A stretch of DNA of 64,000 bases. It comes from Hyphomicrobiales bacterium. Its GTDB lineage: Bacteria > Pseudomonadota > Alphaproteobacteria > Rhizobiales > Beijerinckiaceae. The notes beneath the pieces are model-generated. The model had not been told where the DNA came from, made no database searches, and saw only the letters and a program-made list of their open reading frames with translations. Location: assembly GCA_004144595.1 (NCBI GenBank), contig SEEM01000005.1, positions 124,001-188,000 of the forward strand, given 5' to 3'. A program made the translations under genes and the position numbers. This document shows positions 46,332 to 55,810 of the stretch, in pieces; position 1 is the first letter of the stretch, and the number at the start of each line of letters is the position of its first letter.

Positions 46332-47093
46332 TCACCCACGCCCGACGAACGGGGCCTTGGTCGCCATCACCGTGACGAACAGGATATTGGCCTCCAGCGG
46401 CAGGCCGGCCATGTGCAGCACGGTCGTCGCGACATGATCGACATCCATCACCGGCTCGACCTTCACCGAGCCGTCCGCCTGCGGCACGCCGGTGGTCATC
46501 TTCTTCGCCATCTCGGTCAGGGCGTTGCCGATATCGACTTGGCCAACGGCGATGTCGTATTTGCGCCCGTCGAGCGAGGCGGTCTTTGTCAGGCCCGTGA
46601 TCGCATGCTTCGTCGCGGTATAGGCGACCGAATTCGGCCGCGGCGCATGGGCCGAGATCGAGCCGTTATTGATGATGCGCCCGCCCTGCGGCTGCTGATC
46701 CTTCATCGCCTTGAAGGCGGCCTGGGTGCAGAGGAAGGGTCCTGTCAGGTTGGTGTCGACGACCTTCTGCCAGTCCTCTAGCGAGAGGTCCTCCAGCAGC
46801 ACGCCGCCCGGCGCGTTGACGCCGGCATTGTTGAAGAGCATGTCGACCCGGCCGAAGGCGGCCTTGGTCTTGGCGAACAGGTTCTCGACCGAAGCCTTGT
46901 CGGTGACATCGGTCGGCACGGCCAGGGCACGCCCCTTGTCGATGCCGGAGAGCGCGATCGTCTCCTCCAGCGCGTCCGCCCGGCGGCCAGCCAGCACGGT
47001 GCGATAGCCGTCTTTCAGAAAGGCGATCGCGACTGCGCGCCCCACGCCCGAGCCGGCTCCGGTGATGATCGCGACCTTGTTATGCCCAGACAT
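46332..47093 (-). CDS. Short-chain dehydrogenase/reductase
   Basis: A 253-residue [23 protein letters not shown] binds NAD(P), [10 protein letters not shown] follows, and catalysis uses Ser of [10 protein letters not shown] and YTATK. The C-terminal [27 protein letters not shown] is typical. Substrate unknown. It begins at a good ATG; a 16-nt motif also found upstream of the UxaA-family gene is 28 bp upstream. Confidence 0.92.
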   Translation of the reverse strand: MSGHNKVAIITGAGSGVGRAVAIAFLKDGYRTVLAGRRADALEETIALSGIDKGRALAVPTDVTDKASVENLFAKTKAAFGRVDMLFNNAGVNAPGGVLLEDLSLEDWQKVVDTNLTGPFLCTQAAFKAMKDQQPQGGRIINNGSISAHAPRPNSVAYTATKHAITGLTKTASLDGRKYDIAVGQVDIGNALTEMAKKMTTGVPQADGSVKVEPVMDVDHVATTVLHMAGLPLEANILFVTVMATKAPFVGRG

Positions 47094-47120
47094 GCGTTTC
47101 CCCGTGTTTCCCTAGACCTA

Positions 47121-47136
47121 AATCGTTTGAGATGGC
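47121..47136 (-). promoter_or_regulatory. 16-nt motif shared with the 33.4-kb upstream region
   Basis: aatcgtttgagatggc, identical to 33395-33410; both copies have gcgcccg or a similar segment and cctag(a) close by. See the dehydratase entry. Confidence 0.4.
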
Positions 47137-47246
47137 GCCCGACCATAACGGGCGAAACCGCCCAGGGGAACCATCGGACGGCAGGCGCCTCATGCGCTTG
47201 CCGCCGACTATCTCTGCCCTATCGTTGTAGTCGGGAGGACGACGCG

Positions 47247-48332
47247 ATGACCAGCCTGAACCGCCGCCATTTGCTCGCGGCAGGAGCCGCCGCACTCACC
47301 GGCCCGGCGCTCGCGCAGCAGCAGGGTCACGAGCACCACGGCCCGCAATACGAGCGCCTGAACCAGCCCGGCCGGATCGGAAAGCCCGAACTCGCGGCAA
47401 CGCAGAACGTGTTCGATTCACCGGTTCCAAAAGCCGCCAATCCCGGGCGCTGGAGCGCGAAGGCTCCGCTGCCGCTGCCGCGCTCTGAAATGGCCTGGGC
47501 GACGGCCTTCGAGGACCGGATGCATGTCGTCGGCGGCTATGGCGAGCAGCGCACCGACCGGGCCTATCACCATGTCTACGACCCCAAGGCCGATAAGTGG
47601 AACGACGGCGCGCCCTTGCCCCAGGGCGCCAACCATGTCGGCGTCGCCTTCCTCGATGGCAGGCTCTACGCCATCGGCGGCTTCCTCGAGCAGAACCGCA
47701 AGCCGCATCCGCGCTGCTTCACCTACGATCCCAAGGCCGATCGCTGGGCCGAGATCGCCGCCCTGCCCCGCGCTGCCGGCTCAACCGCCGTGGTCGGGCT
47801 CGGCGGCGTGCTGCACGTCATTGGCGGCGCGATCGGCGAGACCACCGAGAGCAAGCGCTCGGTCGACTGGCATCTGGTCTACGATCCCAAAGCCGACCGA
47901 TGGAGCGAGCGCACGCCCCTGCCCACCGCCCGCGACCACACCGGCACGCTCGCCATAGGCAAGCTGATCCATGTCATCGGCGGCCGCGTCGATTCCTTCC
48001 ACACCAACTCGAACCTGCACCATTCCTACGATCCGGCCGCGGACAAATGGACGATGCGGACGCCGGCGCCGACAGGCCGTTCAGGACACGGCGCCGTGCT
48101 CTATCGCGGCAAGGTCTTCGTGATGGGCGGCGAAGGCACCAACCGCGTCTTCGGCCAGATGGAGGCCTATGACCCTGCCGCCGACGCCTGGGAGCAATAC
48201 GCGCCGATGCTGACGCCGCGCCATGGACTGGGCGCGGCGCTGGTCGGTGATGCGATCCATGTCGCCGGCGGCGGCCCGGTCATGGGGGGCGGCGTACAGA
48301 GCGCCGTGCACGAGGCGTTTTCGCTGGGGTGA
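47247..48332 (+). CDS. Tat-exported Kelch-repeat protein
   Basis: A 361-residue periplasmic beta-propeller. NRRHLLAAGAAALTGPALA is a twin-arginine signal. Five to six Kelch units of the form hVVGGYGEQRTDRAYHHVYDPKADKWNDGAPLP and YAIGGFLEQ...YDPKADRWAEIAALP follow. Kelch propellers serve binding or enzyme roles such as N-acetylneuraminate epimerase-like ones; no function can be assigned. The start has GGGAGG upstream. The next gene begins 8 bp after the stop. Confidence 0.9.
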   Translation: MTSLNRRHLLAAGAAALTGPALAQQQGHEHHGPQYERLNQPGRIGKPELAATQNVFDSPVPKAANPGRWSAKAPLPLPRSEMAWATAFEDRMHVVGGYGEQRTDRAYHHVYDPKADKWNDGAPLPQGANHVGVAFLDGRLYAIGGFLEQNRKPHPRCFTYDPKADRWAEIAALPRAAGSTAVVGLGGVLHVIGGAIGETTESKRSVDWHLVYDPKADRWSERTPLPTARDHTGTLAIGKLIHVIGGRVDSFHTNSNLHHSYDPAADKWTMRTPAPTGRSGHGAVLYRGKVFVMGGEGTNRVFGQMEAYDPAADAWEQYAPMLTPRHGLGAALVGDAIHVAGGGPVMGGGVQSAVHEAFSLG

Positions 48333-48339
48333 GGGAGCA

Positions 48340-49005
48340 ATGCTCAGCGACGAGACAATAGGGAGAATTGTTGCGCATACGGAAGGCGGAGCCGCGTCCG
48401 GCTGTCCGTTCTGCAAAGGCCGAATGGTCGTGGAGGTCTTTCCCGGCGAAAAGATTAGAATGTTCAGCGGCTTTAAGGCGCGTCGACCAATGATCGTGAC
48501 AGCGAGCAAGGGATGGTCTGAAGACGAATTTCTTGCATCGTTCAGCGATAATCCAGATGGGTCTAACTATCGTGTTAATTTTCGTCGAGACCGGTTTTGC
48601 TACGATGAAGATTTCAATGCGCAAGGATGGATGCCAACAGCATCGGTCGATGACATTGACGCGCTAGAAGAGTCGTTCGTCGAAACGATAAGGCTTGGAG
48701 ATACCGAATCCGGCTGGGAATGGAATGACCAATGTTTATATCCAATAATCAGCACGATTTGGCACCGGAGACTCCCGATCAAAGGAAAAACAATAGCACG
48801 AACCCTAAAGGCTCATGACTTTTGCGATACTGAAGAAGCGCACATCGAGAAGTTGATAGATTTCGGGCTCGGCATTCTAATTAAAACCAATGGTCGCGAT
48901 CCAATAAAAAGAAAAATCATGCCATCCCTTCAAAGAGGTCGTTATCGAACTCCGAGAAGAATTGATTTGGAGTACAAGCTCCTCGGAATTCCCCCCGAAA
49001 ACTAA
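48340..49005 (+). CDS. AT-rich orphan protein of unknown function
   Basis: A 221-residue protein I do not recognise. It has a CPFC pair near residue 22 (SGCPFCKGRM), a PMIVTASKGWSEDEF segment and a basic C-terminus (RKIMPSLQRGRYRTPRRID). No signal or membrane helix. Base composition differs from its neighbours: for example, 25 of 60 bases are G/C in 48781-48840, with many A-ending codons, while flanking genes are far more GC-rich. GAGGGAG lies just before the ATG. It sits directly after the Kelch gene and converges with mccB. Likely acquired by transfer. Confidence 0.7.
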   Translation: MLSDETIGRIVAHTEGGAASGCPFCKGRMVVEVFPGEKIRMFSGFKARRPMIVTASKGWSEDEFLASFSDNPDGSNYRVNFRRDRFCYDEDFNAQGWMPTASVDDIDALEESFVETIRLGDTESGWEWNDQCLYPIISTIWHRRLPIKGKTIARTLKAHDFCDTEEAHIEKLIDFGLGILIKTNGRDPIKRKIMPSLQRGRYRTPRRIDLEYKLLGIPPEN

Positions 49006-49037
49006 TGTTGCGAAAATTCGTCCAGTACCGGACAATT

Positions 49038-50645
49038 TTACATCCGGAACACGCCGAATTTCGTCTCGGGCACCTCGGCGTTCAGCGTCGCGGAGAAGGC
49101 CAGCGCCAGCACGCGGCGGGTCTCGGAGGGCAGGATGATGCCGTCGTCCCAGAGCCGGGCCGTGGCGAAATAGGGCGAACCCTCTTCTTCATAGCGGTTG
49201 CGAATCGGCGCCTTGAAGGCTTCCTCGTCGGCTGCCGGCCAGCTCTTGCCTTCGGCCTCGATATTGTCGCGGCGCACGGTTGCCAGCACGCTCGCAGCCT
49301 GCTCGCCGCCCATCACCGATATCCGCGAATTTGGCCAGGTGAACAGGAAGCGCGGTGAATAGGCCCGGCCGCACATGCCGTAATTGCCGGCGCCGAAGGA
49401 GCCGCCGACCAGCACGGTGATCTTCGGCACCCGCGCCGAGGCCACCGCCGTGACGAGCTTCGCGCCGTCCTTGGCGATGCCGCGCGTCTCGACATCGCGC
49501 CCGACCATGAAGCCGGTGATATTCTGCAGGAAAAGCAGCGGAATCCGCCGCTGGCAGCAGAGCTCGATGAAATGCGCGCCCTTGACCGCGCTTTCCGAGA
49601 ACAGGATGCCGTTATTGGCGATAATCCCGACCGGGATGCCGTGGATGCGGGCGAAGCCGGTCACCAGCGTCGTACCGTAGAGCTTCTTGAACTCGTCGAA
49701 CTCCGAGCCGTCGACGAGCCGCGCGATCACCTCGCGGATATCGTACTGCTTCTTGAGATCGGTCGGTACGACGGCTTCGAGCTCGGCCGGGTCGTAGAGC
49801 GGTTCCACCGGCTCGGCGATGTCGATATCCGGGCGCTTGACGCTGTTGAGGTTGCCGGCGATGCGCCGGGCGATGGCGAGCGCGTGGGTATCGTCGCCGG
49901 CATAATGGTCGGCCACGCCCGAGAGGCGGGCATGGACATCGGCGCCGCCGAGATCCTCGGCCGAGACGACCTCGCCGGTCGCGGCCTTCACCAGGGGCGG
50001 GCCGCCCAGGAAGATCGTGCCCTGCTTCCGGACGATCACCGTCTCGTCCGACATCGCCGGCACATAGGCGCCGCCGGCGGTGCAGGAGCCCATCACGACC
50101 GCGACCTGCGGAATGCCCTCGGCCGATAGCGTCGCCTGGTTGTAGAAGATGCGGCCGAAATGCTCGCGATCGGGGAAGACCTCGGTCTGGTGCGGCAGGT
50201 TCGCGCCGCCGGAATCGACGAGATAGATGCAGGGCAAGCGATTCTCGCGCGCAATCTCCTGCGCCCGCAGATGCTTCTTCACCGTCATCGGGTAGTAGGT
50301 GCCGCCTTTGATCGTCGCATCGTTGCAGACGATCATGCATTCGCGGCCGCCGACGCGGCCGATGCCGGCGATCATTCCGGCGGCATGGACATCGCCCTCA
50401 TACATGCCGAAAGCGGCGAGCGAGCCGATCTCGAGGAAGGCGGAGCCCGGATCGGTCAGGCGCAGCACGCGTTCGCGCGGCAGGAGCTTGCCGCGCGACG
50501 TATGGCGTTCGCGGGACTTGGCATTGCCGCCGAGCGCGGCCGTGGCGCGGTGCTGCTGGAGTTCGTCGCGCAATCCGGCCCAGGCTTCGGCATTGGCGCG
50601 CGTCTCGGCCGAATTCAGATCGACCTTGCTCTCGATGACAGGCAC
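49038..50645 (-). CDS. mccB: Methylcrotonyl-CoA carboxylase carboxyltransferase (beta) subunit
   Basis: A 535-residue acyl-CoA carboxyltransferase. The N-terminal half binds acyl-CoA ([35 protein letters not shown]) and the C-terminal half binds carboxybiotin ([56 protein letters not shown]). This matches MCC beta rather than PCC beta. GTG 50645 has GAGGAG 8 nt upstream and gives the usual length; a TTG at 50666 is less likely. Partner of mccA at 43479, separated by three unrelated genes. Confidence 0.93.
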   Translation of the reverse strand: MPVIESKVDLNSAETRANAEAWAGLRDELQQHRATAALGGNAKSRERHTSRGKLLPRERVLRLTDPGSAFLEIGSLAAFGMYEGDVHAAGMIAGIGRVGGRECMIVCNDATIKGGTYYPMTVKKHLRAQEIARENRLPCIYLVDSGGANLPHQTEVFPDREHFGRIFYNQATLSAEGIPQVAVVMGSCTAGGAYVPAMSDETVIVRKQGTIFLGGPPLVKAATGEVVSAEDLGGADVHARLSGVADHYAGDDTHALAIARRIAGNLNSVKRPDIDIAEPVEPLYDPAELEAVVPTDLKKQYDIREVIARLVDGSEFDEFKKLYGTTLVTGFARIHGIPVGIIANNGILFSESAVKGAHFIELCCQRRIPLLFLQNITGFMVGRDVETRGIAKDGAKLVTAVASARVPKITVLVGGSFGAGNYGMCGRAYSPRFLFTWPNSRISVMGGEQAASVLATVRRDNIEAEGKSWPAADEEAFKAPIRNRYEEEGSPYFATARLWDDGIILPSETRRVLALAFSATLNAEVPETKFGVFRM

Positions 50646-50757
50646 GGGCGCGCTCCTCGACGACAATCTCTGCCGAGGTTATGGCGCGCGCCGTCAAAAA
50701 CGCCAACCGGCGCAGACGCACGGACGCGGCCGTGCAAATCCGCGCCGCTGGAGCGGC

Positions 50758-50958
50758 TCATTCCTGCATCTTGTTGATCGAGCCGGTCACCGACGGCGCC
50801 GCAACCGCACCGATCGCACCGCCGGCAATGGCGCCGATCGGGCCGCCGACCAGTGCGCCGGCTCCCGCGCCGGCCGCAGCACCGGCGATACGCTGGTCGG
50901 TCGTGTTGCAGGCCGCGAGCAGCAAAGCCAGGCTGCCTGCCAGGAAAAAGATTCGCAT
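50758..50958 (-). CDS. Small glycine-zipper lipoprotein
   Basis: A 66-residue protein: signal peptide with lipobox LAAC (residues about 13-17), then IAGAAAGAGAGALVGGPIGAIAGGAIGAV, a glycine-zipper membrane segment, and a short tail. It resembles small outer-membrane lipoproteins of the 17-kDa-antigen/YMGG type. ATG 50958 was chosen among three closely spaced in-frame ATGs because GGGGA lies just upstream. Confidence 0.75.
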   Translation of the reverse strand: MRIFFLAGSLALLLAACNTTDQRIAGAAAGAGAGALVGGPIGAIAGGAIGAVAAPSVTGSINKMQE

Positions 50959-51018
50959 CGTCATCCCCATCTACAACCCCCGGTCGAAGATGGCCCGCCA
51001 TGGCTAACCTAAGGTAAA

Positions 51019-51723
51019 TCAGGCCTGAACGGTCGGCCCGAACACGCGCTCGAAGGCCTCGCGCAGCACCGAATCGACCTCCGGCATCGTCACCGGAAGG
51101 CCGAGATCGACCAGGGAGGTGACGCCATGCCGGCTGACGCCGCAGGGCACGATCCCGTCGAAATGAGTCAGGTCCGGCTCGACATTGAGCGAAATGCCGT
51201 GAAACGAGACCCAGCGCCGCACGCGGATGCCGATCGCGGCGATCTTGTCCTCGACATCGGCGCCCTTGGTGGGCCGGCGCACCCAGACGCCGACGCGGTC
51301 CTCGCGCCGCTCGCCGCGGATATTGAATTCGTCGAGCGCGCCGATCAGCCAGCCTTCCAGCGCGGCGACGAAGCGGCGCAGGTCCGGCTGGCGCCGCTTC
51401 AGGTCGAGCATGACATAGGCCACGCGCTGCCCCGGGCCGTGGTAGGTGAACTGCCCGCCCCGCCCCGAGCGGAACACCGGGAAGCGCTCGGGCGCGATCA
51501 GATCCTCGTCGCGCGCCGAGGTGCCGGCGGTGTAGAGCGGCGGATGCTCGACCAGCCAGACGCGCTCGCGCGCCAGCCCGTCCGCGATCAGCGCAGTGCG
51601 TGCCTCCATCTCGGCCACGGCCTCGTCATAGCCGACAGCACCCTCGGCCACGACCCATTCGACCGGCTCGGAAACCCCTTCCGTCAGGAAGGAGACGGCC
51701 AGTTCCTCACGCATCTTCACCAT
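51019..51723 (-). CDS. lipB: Octanoyl (lipoyl)-ACP:protein transferase LipB
   Basis: A 234-residue enzyme that moves octanoate from ACP to lipoyl domains of 2-oxoacid dehydrogenases. The motifs [22 protein letters not shown] and [15 protein letters not shown] (catalytic Cys) with [17 protein letters not shown] are complete. It probably feeds the lipoylated enzymes of acyl-CoA metabolism. The N-terminus may begin three codons later at a second ATG. It is divergent from the SpoA-domain gene. Confidence 0.95.
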   Translation of the reverse strand: MVKMREELAVSFLTEGVSEPVEWVVAEGAVGYDEAVAEMEARTALIADGLARERVWLVEHPPLYTAGTSARDEDLIAPERFPVFRSGRGGQFTYHGPGQRVAYVMLDLKRRQPDLRRFVAALEGWLIGALDEFNIRGERREDRVGVWVRRPTKGADVEDKIAAIGIRVRRWVSFHGISLNVEPDLTHFDGIVPCGVSRHGVTSLVDLGLPVTMPEVDSVLREAFERVFGPTVQA

Positions 51724-51861
51724 GGCTTAACCATGTTTCGTCCAATGTTTCCTGGCTGGCGACGTAACCGCCGCGACCCTCGGAACGCCTCTTGCGCCCA
51801 AAACCGGCAGGCAGGCAAGTTTCGCTGGTCCAATTCTGAAGTAGGGTTCCGGAGGCAGGAC

Positions 51862-52131
51862 TTGAAGGCCGATCTCGATCTCGTCCCGGTGGAACTCACG
51901 GTGGTGCTCGGCCAGACCGAAATGCCGATCTACAAGCTGCTGCGGCTCGGCCGCGGCGCGATCATCGAGCTCAACACCAGCGAGACCGACGAGGTCCAGA
52001 TTCTCGCCAACAACCACCCCTTCGCCAAGGGAATCGTCGTGGTCAGCGGCGCGCGCATCTCCGTCGAGATCACCCAGATGCTGAAGCGGCCGACGATCTA
52101 CACCCTGCAGGATGTCGCAGAGGCCGCCTGA
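51862..52131 (+). CDS. SpoA/FliN-domain flagellar switch-like protein, orphan
   Basis: An 89-residue protein consisting of a single SpoA domain: LDLVPVELTVVLGQTEMPIYKLLRLGRGAIIEL, then VQILANNHPFAKGIVVVSGARISVEITQM. This is the FliN/FliM C-terminal fold. TTG 51862 with GGAGG 6 nt upstream is the likely start; the frame stays open far upstream without conservation. No flagellar or secretion genes are nearby, so its partner is unknown. Confidence 0.75.
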   Translation: MKADLDLVPVELTVVLGQTEMPIYKLLRLGRGAIIELNTSETDEVQILANNHPFAKGIVVVSGARISVEITQMLKRPTIYTLQDVAEAA

Positions 52132-52257
52132 ACCCGGCCGATCCGGAGAAAAATCAAGCTTCTGCGTTTTTCGTCGATGACGCTCTTGTGGCAGTGGATT
52201 CGATTTGCTAGATCGGCGCCGCTCCCTGGTTGCACCGCCCGCAACCGGAACAGAGCT

Positions 52258-52342
52258 GCGGTCGTGGCGGAATTGGTAGACGCACTACCTTGAGGTGGTA
52301 GCGGGGAGACCCGTGGAGGTTCGAGTCCTCTCGACCGCACCA
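52258..52342 (+). tRNA. tRNA-Leu (GAG)
   Basis: An 85-nt class II tRNA with the acceptor arm gcggtcg/cgaccgc and encoded CCA (52340-52342). The anticodon stem ctacc/ggtag encloses loop ttgaggt, giving anticodon GAG. A long variable arm follows (gcggggagacccgt), then T-arm ggttcgagtcc. Confidence 0.97.
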
Positions 52343-52361
52343 AATTCGGATGCAAATCCAG

Positions 52362-52394
52362 CGAAAGGCGACCCTCGGGTCGCCTTTCGTGTTT
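52362..52394 (+). terminator. Terminator of the tRNA-Leu gene
   Basis: Twelve-bp stem cgaaaggcgacc / ggtcgcctttcg with a ctcg loop, then tgttt. A fragment of a family A repeat (gctcgggctcgacccgag) follows at about 52417-52434. Confidence 0.85.
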
Positions 52395-52538
52395 CCGGGC
52401 CAGTTTCATGCTTTTTGCTCGGGCTCGACCCGAGACTGACGTAAGGCAGATTCTGCACCGCCTCGGATTTGGCTGACAGACGGCAGAAGTTTGGTAACGT
52501 AAACCGGCCGTCAAGCATTCCCAGCAATTCTCGGCAAC

Positions 52539-53513
52539 ATGAACGCCCGCCGCATGCCTCGCTTCCGCGCCCTGCCCCTCCTGGCTGCCGCCGCATTCGC
52601 GGCCCTTGGCGGCTGCGTCGCGCTCGACAACTACCCGTCGAAGGGCGATGCCCGGCCGCATCCCGGCGTCGCGGCGGCCCATCAATATCCGATTCACGGC
52701 ATCGACATCTCACGCTGGCAGGGCGAGATCGACTGGACCGCCGTCAAGGCCGCCGGCACCCGCTTCGTCTACATGAAGGCGACCGAGGGCGGCGACCATG
52801 TCGACCCGAACTTCCGGCGCAACTGGGAAGGCGCGCGCCGGGCCGGCGTGGCGCGCGGCGCCTACCATTTCGTCTTCTGGTGCCGCCCGGCGCATGAGCA
52901 GGCGGTCTGGTTCAAGCAGCAGATCCCGAACGATGCCGATGCGCTGCCTCCGGTGCTCGATGTCGAGTGGAACGGCCATTCGCGAACCTGCCCGCAGAAG
53001 ATCGACCGCGAGCTCGCCCGCGAGAAGATCCAGCTCATGCTGACCGAGCTGGAGCAGCTCACCGGCAAGAAGCCGGTGATCTATACCGACATCACCTTCC
53101 ATCGCGAGGTGCTGGAGGGGCAGTTCAACAACTACCCCTACTGGATCCGCTCGACTGCGGCTCTTCCGGAAACCCGCTACAGCAACCGTCCGTGGGCCTT
53201 CTGGCAGTTCACCACCACCGGCCGCGTGCCCGGCATCAAGGGCGATGTCGATCGCAACGCCTTCTTCGGCAGCGAAAGCCAGTTCGCAGGCTGGCTGCGC
53301 GGCGAATACGATATCGGCACAAGGCGCTGGGACAGGCGCGAGGGGCCGGCACAGCCTGCGCCGGTCCAGCAGGCCCCGCTGCCGCCCCCCTCCGCTCCGG
53401 AGCCGCAGGAACCCGGCGACGTGCCCGTGGCGCGCATACCCGGCAGCGTGCCCGCCGTCGCCTCGACCATGCGGGCCATGGACAATCAGGTCGAGCCCGT
53501 CGTCCTCGACTGA
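52539..53513 (+). CDS. GH25 lysozyme-like lipoprotein (copy 1)
   Basis: A 324-residue lipoprotein (AALGGCVALD lipobox) with a GH25 muramidase domain: HGIDISRWQGEIDWTAVKAAG, FVYMKATEGGDHVDPNF, GAYHFVFW and the catalytic DxE in PPVLDVEWN. It cleaves the glycan beta-1,4 bonds of peptidoglycan or remodels cell wall. The C-terminal about 55 residues are a Pro/Ala-rich tail. It is followed at 120 bp by a paralogue on the same strand. Confidence 0.92.
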   Translation: MNARRMPRFRALPLLAAAAFAALGGCVALDNYPSKGDARPHPGVAAAHQYPIHGIDISRWQGEIDWTAVKAAGTRFVYMKATEGGDHVDPNFRRNWEGARRAGVARGAYHFVFWCRPAHEQAVWFKQQIPNDADALPPVLDVEWNGHSRTCPQKIDRELAREKIQLMLTELEQLTGKKPVIYTDITFHREVLEGQFNNYPYWIRSTAALPETRYSNRPWAFWQFTTTGRVPGIKGDVDRNAFFGSESQFAGWLRGEYDIGTRRWDRREGPAQPAPVQQAPLPPPSAPEPQEPGDVPVARIPGSVPAVASTMRAMDNQVEPVVLD

Positions 53514-53633
53514 GCGGACAGGCGAAATCGGCCCGGTTAACCAAGGCTGAAATTCGTTGTTCGACTGCGCTGCAATTCTAACCGGCGCTTAACCACGCTC
53601 CCCGCATCTGGACCTGTGATGCGGGAGAGACAC

Positions 53634-54602
53634 ATGCCAGCGCGCAAGCTGACCAGTCGACGGACAGGCCTCGGAGCCTTCGCCTTTGCGGCGCTTCTGA
53701 CGTGTTTCGTCGAGCCCGCGCAGGCATTCTATCCGAAGAAGGGCGACAGTGCCCCGCATCACGGCGTCCGCGACGCGCGGCGCAAGGTGATCCAGGGCAT
53801 CGACGTCTCCCGCTGGCAGGGCGAAATCGACTGGGCCCGCGTCAAGGATGCCGGCACGCGCTTCGCCTTCATCAAGGCGACCGAGGGCGGCGACCATCTC
53901 GATCCGAATTTCCGACGCAACTGGGCCGAGGCCAAGAAGCACGGGGTCGCGCGCGGTGCCTACCACTTCGTCTGGTGGTGCCGTCCCGCCAAGGATCAGG
54001 TCCGCTGGATCAAGAAGCACATCCCGCGCGATCCCGACGCGCTGCCGCCAGTGCTCGATGTGGAATGGCAGAACGGCTCGCAATGCACCCGCAAGATCTC
54101 GAAGGAGCTGGCCATGGCCAAGATCAATGAGATGCTGAAGGGCCTGCGCGAGCACACCGGCAAGAAGCCGGTCATCTATACCGACATCAATTTCCACGAG
54201 GACGTGCTGGAGGGCGAGCTCAACGACCACCCCTTCTGGCTGCGCTCGACCGCCGCGCCGCTGGCGAAGCGCTATGAGCGCGACCGCTGGGAATTCTGGC
54301 AGTTCACCACGACCGGCCGCGTACCGGGAATCACCGGCGATGTCGACCGCAACGCCTTCTTCGGCAGCGAGCGCGAATTCGACGCCTGGCGCCAGGGCCG
54401 CTTCGACATCGGCACGCGCAGATGGCATGGCGGCGAACCGAAGGTCGCGACCCGGACGCCGCCACCCACTCCGGCGGGCCTGCGCGCCCCCAAGGAAGCC
54501 GGCGGCACCAAGCTGAAATTCGCCCCGCCCGGCCGGATTCCGAACGCACGCACGGCCGATAACCGCCGCGGTGACGTGACGGGCTCGATCGGACGGCACT
54601 GA
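53634..54602 (+). CDS. GH25 lysozyme-like exported protein (copy 2)
   Basis: A 322-residue paralogue of the preceding gene with the same motifs (QGIDVSRWQGEIDWARVKDAG, PPVLDVEWQNGS) but a conventional signal peptide (FAFAALLTCFVEPAQA) instead of a lipobox. ATG 53634 has GGGAG about 7 nt upstream; an ATG and a GTG lie a few codons earlier. Tandem duplication of a native gene is more likely than phage origin, given codon use and the lack of other phage genes. Confidence 0.92.
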   Translation: MPARKLTSRRTGLGAFAFAALLTCFVEPAQAFYPKKGDSAPHHGVRDARRKVIQGIDVSRWQGEIDWARVKDAGTRFAFIKATEGGDHLDPNFRRNWAEAKKHGVARGAYHFVWWCRPAKDQVRWIKKHIPRDPDALPPVLDVEWQNGSQCTRKISKELAMAKINEMLKGLREHTGKKPVIYTDINFHEDVLEGELNDHPFWLRSTAAPLAKRYERDRWEFWQFTTTGRVPGITGDVDRNAFFGSEREFDAWRQGRFDIGTRRWHGGEPKVATRTPPPTPAGLRAPKEAGGTKLKFAPPGRIPNARTADNRRGDVTGSIGRH

Positions 54603-54699
54603 CGCCCTTTCCCGATGGCCGTCACGCCGCTGTCATATCAGCGGCGCCCTTTGGCGCCACGCTGCCGGAGTTGCCCTGTAGCGGCAGCGGAAGCCCGGC

Positions 54700-55692
54700 A
54701 TGGTCAGCGACGTCCAATCCCAGTCCGGCATCATCTGGGCCTACCACTTCGACGAGTTCGGGCAGCCGCGCCGGATCGCCCGCGATGTGATGCCGGACCT
54801 CGCCCCGGCCGAGGGCTTCGTCTGGCTGCATCTCGACCTCGTCCACACGCGGGCGCAGAGCTGGATCGCCGAGCAGGGCCTGCCGGATACGACGCAGGAA
54901 GCCTTCCTGTCGCATGAGCCCCACCAGCGGCTCGACCACTCCGCCAATCTCGCCTGGGGCGTCTCGCACGACCTGATCCGCGACATCGCCGACAAATCCG
55001 AGGATGTCGGCGCACTGCGCTGGATCATCGGCGAGAAATTCCTGCTGACCGGCCGGCGCGAGGCCCTGCATTCGATCCGCATGACGGCGGAAGCGCTCGA
55101 TCGCGGCGAGCCGGCCGCGAGCCCGGCCGGATTGTTCGAGCAGATCATCGAATACATCATCGACGACGTGACCGATGCCGTGGTGCGCCTCGTCGACGAG
55201 ACCGACAGCGTCGAGGACCATATCCTGCTCGACCGCCTGCATGACGGGCCGCAGCGCGTCGGCTCGGTCAGGCGCACGGCGGTGCGGCTGCATCGCCAGC
55301 TCAGCGGCCTGCATGTCCTGTTCCGCCGCTTCGCCGAGACGCAGTCGGGCCGCAGCGCTCCGGACGCGGTCAAGGCGGCCGCTTCGCGGCTGCTCCAGCG
55401 TGTCGACGGGCTGCATCACGACGTCCAGTCGGTGCAGGACCGGGCGCGTTTGCTGCAGGACGAGATCGCGGCCCGCTCGGCCAGCCGCACCAACCGGCAG
55501 CTTTATGTGCTCTCGCTGCTGACGGCCCTGTTCCTGCCTGCGACATTCATCACCGGCCTGTTCGGCATCAACGTGAAGGGCCTGCCTTGGGTCGAATCGG
55601 AGGGTGGCGCGGTCTTCGTGGCGGCGACCTGCCTCGCCGCCGCCCTGCTCACCCTCGTCCTGCTCCGGCGCCGGGGCGTGATCGGAAGTTGA
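54700..55692 (+). CDS. CorA/ZntB-family metal ion transporter
   Basis: A 330-residue protein: soluble N-terminal domain (about 1-270), then two C-terminal membrane helices. The loop after helix 1 reads [10 protein letters not shown], the GxN motif of ZntB-like members (CorA has GMN). The C-terminus is short and basic. Zn2+ or Mg2+/Ni2+ transport is likely; direction and ion are not determinable. Confidence 0.9.
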   Translation: MVSDVQSQSGIIWAYHFDEFGQPRRIARDVMPDLAPAEGFVWLHLDLVHTRAQSWIAEQGLPDTTQEAFLSHEPHQRLDHSANLAWGVSHDLIRDIADKSEDVGALRWIIGEKFLLTGRREALHSIRMTAEALDRGEPAASPAGLFEQIIEYIIDDVTDAVVRLVDETDSVEDHILLDRLHDGPQRVGSVRRTAVRLHRQLSGLHVLFRRFAETQSGRSAPDAVKAAASRLLQRVDGLHHDVQSVQDRARLLQDEIAARSASRTNRQLYVLSLLTALFLPATFITGLFGINVKGLPWVESEGGAVFVAATCLAAALLTLVLLRRRGVIGS

Positions 55693-55810
55693 GGGCGGCA
55701 CCGACGCCAAGACGCGCCGGGCATGGCTGCCCACTGACGCTGGCGCTTCGGGTCGGTATAACCCGAACAAAGGGAGCCGCAGCTCCCGACGGATTTCGGG
55801 AGAAACAGCC

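Noticed and set aside
52258-52342. tRNA-Leu as an integration site of a genomic island
   Set aside because: I found no repeated 3' tRNA end, integrase or island-like composition downstream.
52539-54602. Phage lysis cassette
   Set aside because: The two GH25 genes have no holin, tail or integrase nearby, and carry bacterial export signals with composition matching the chromosome.
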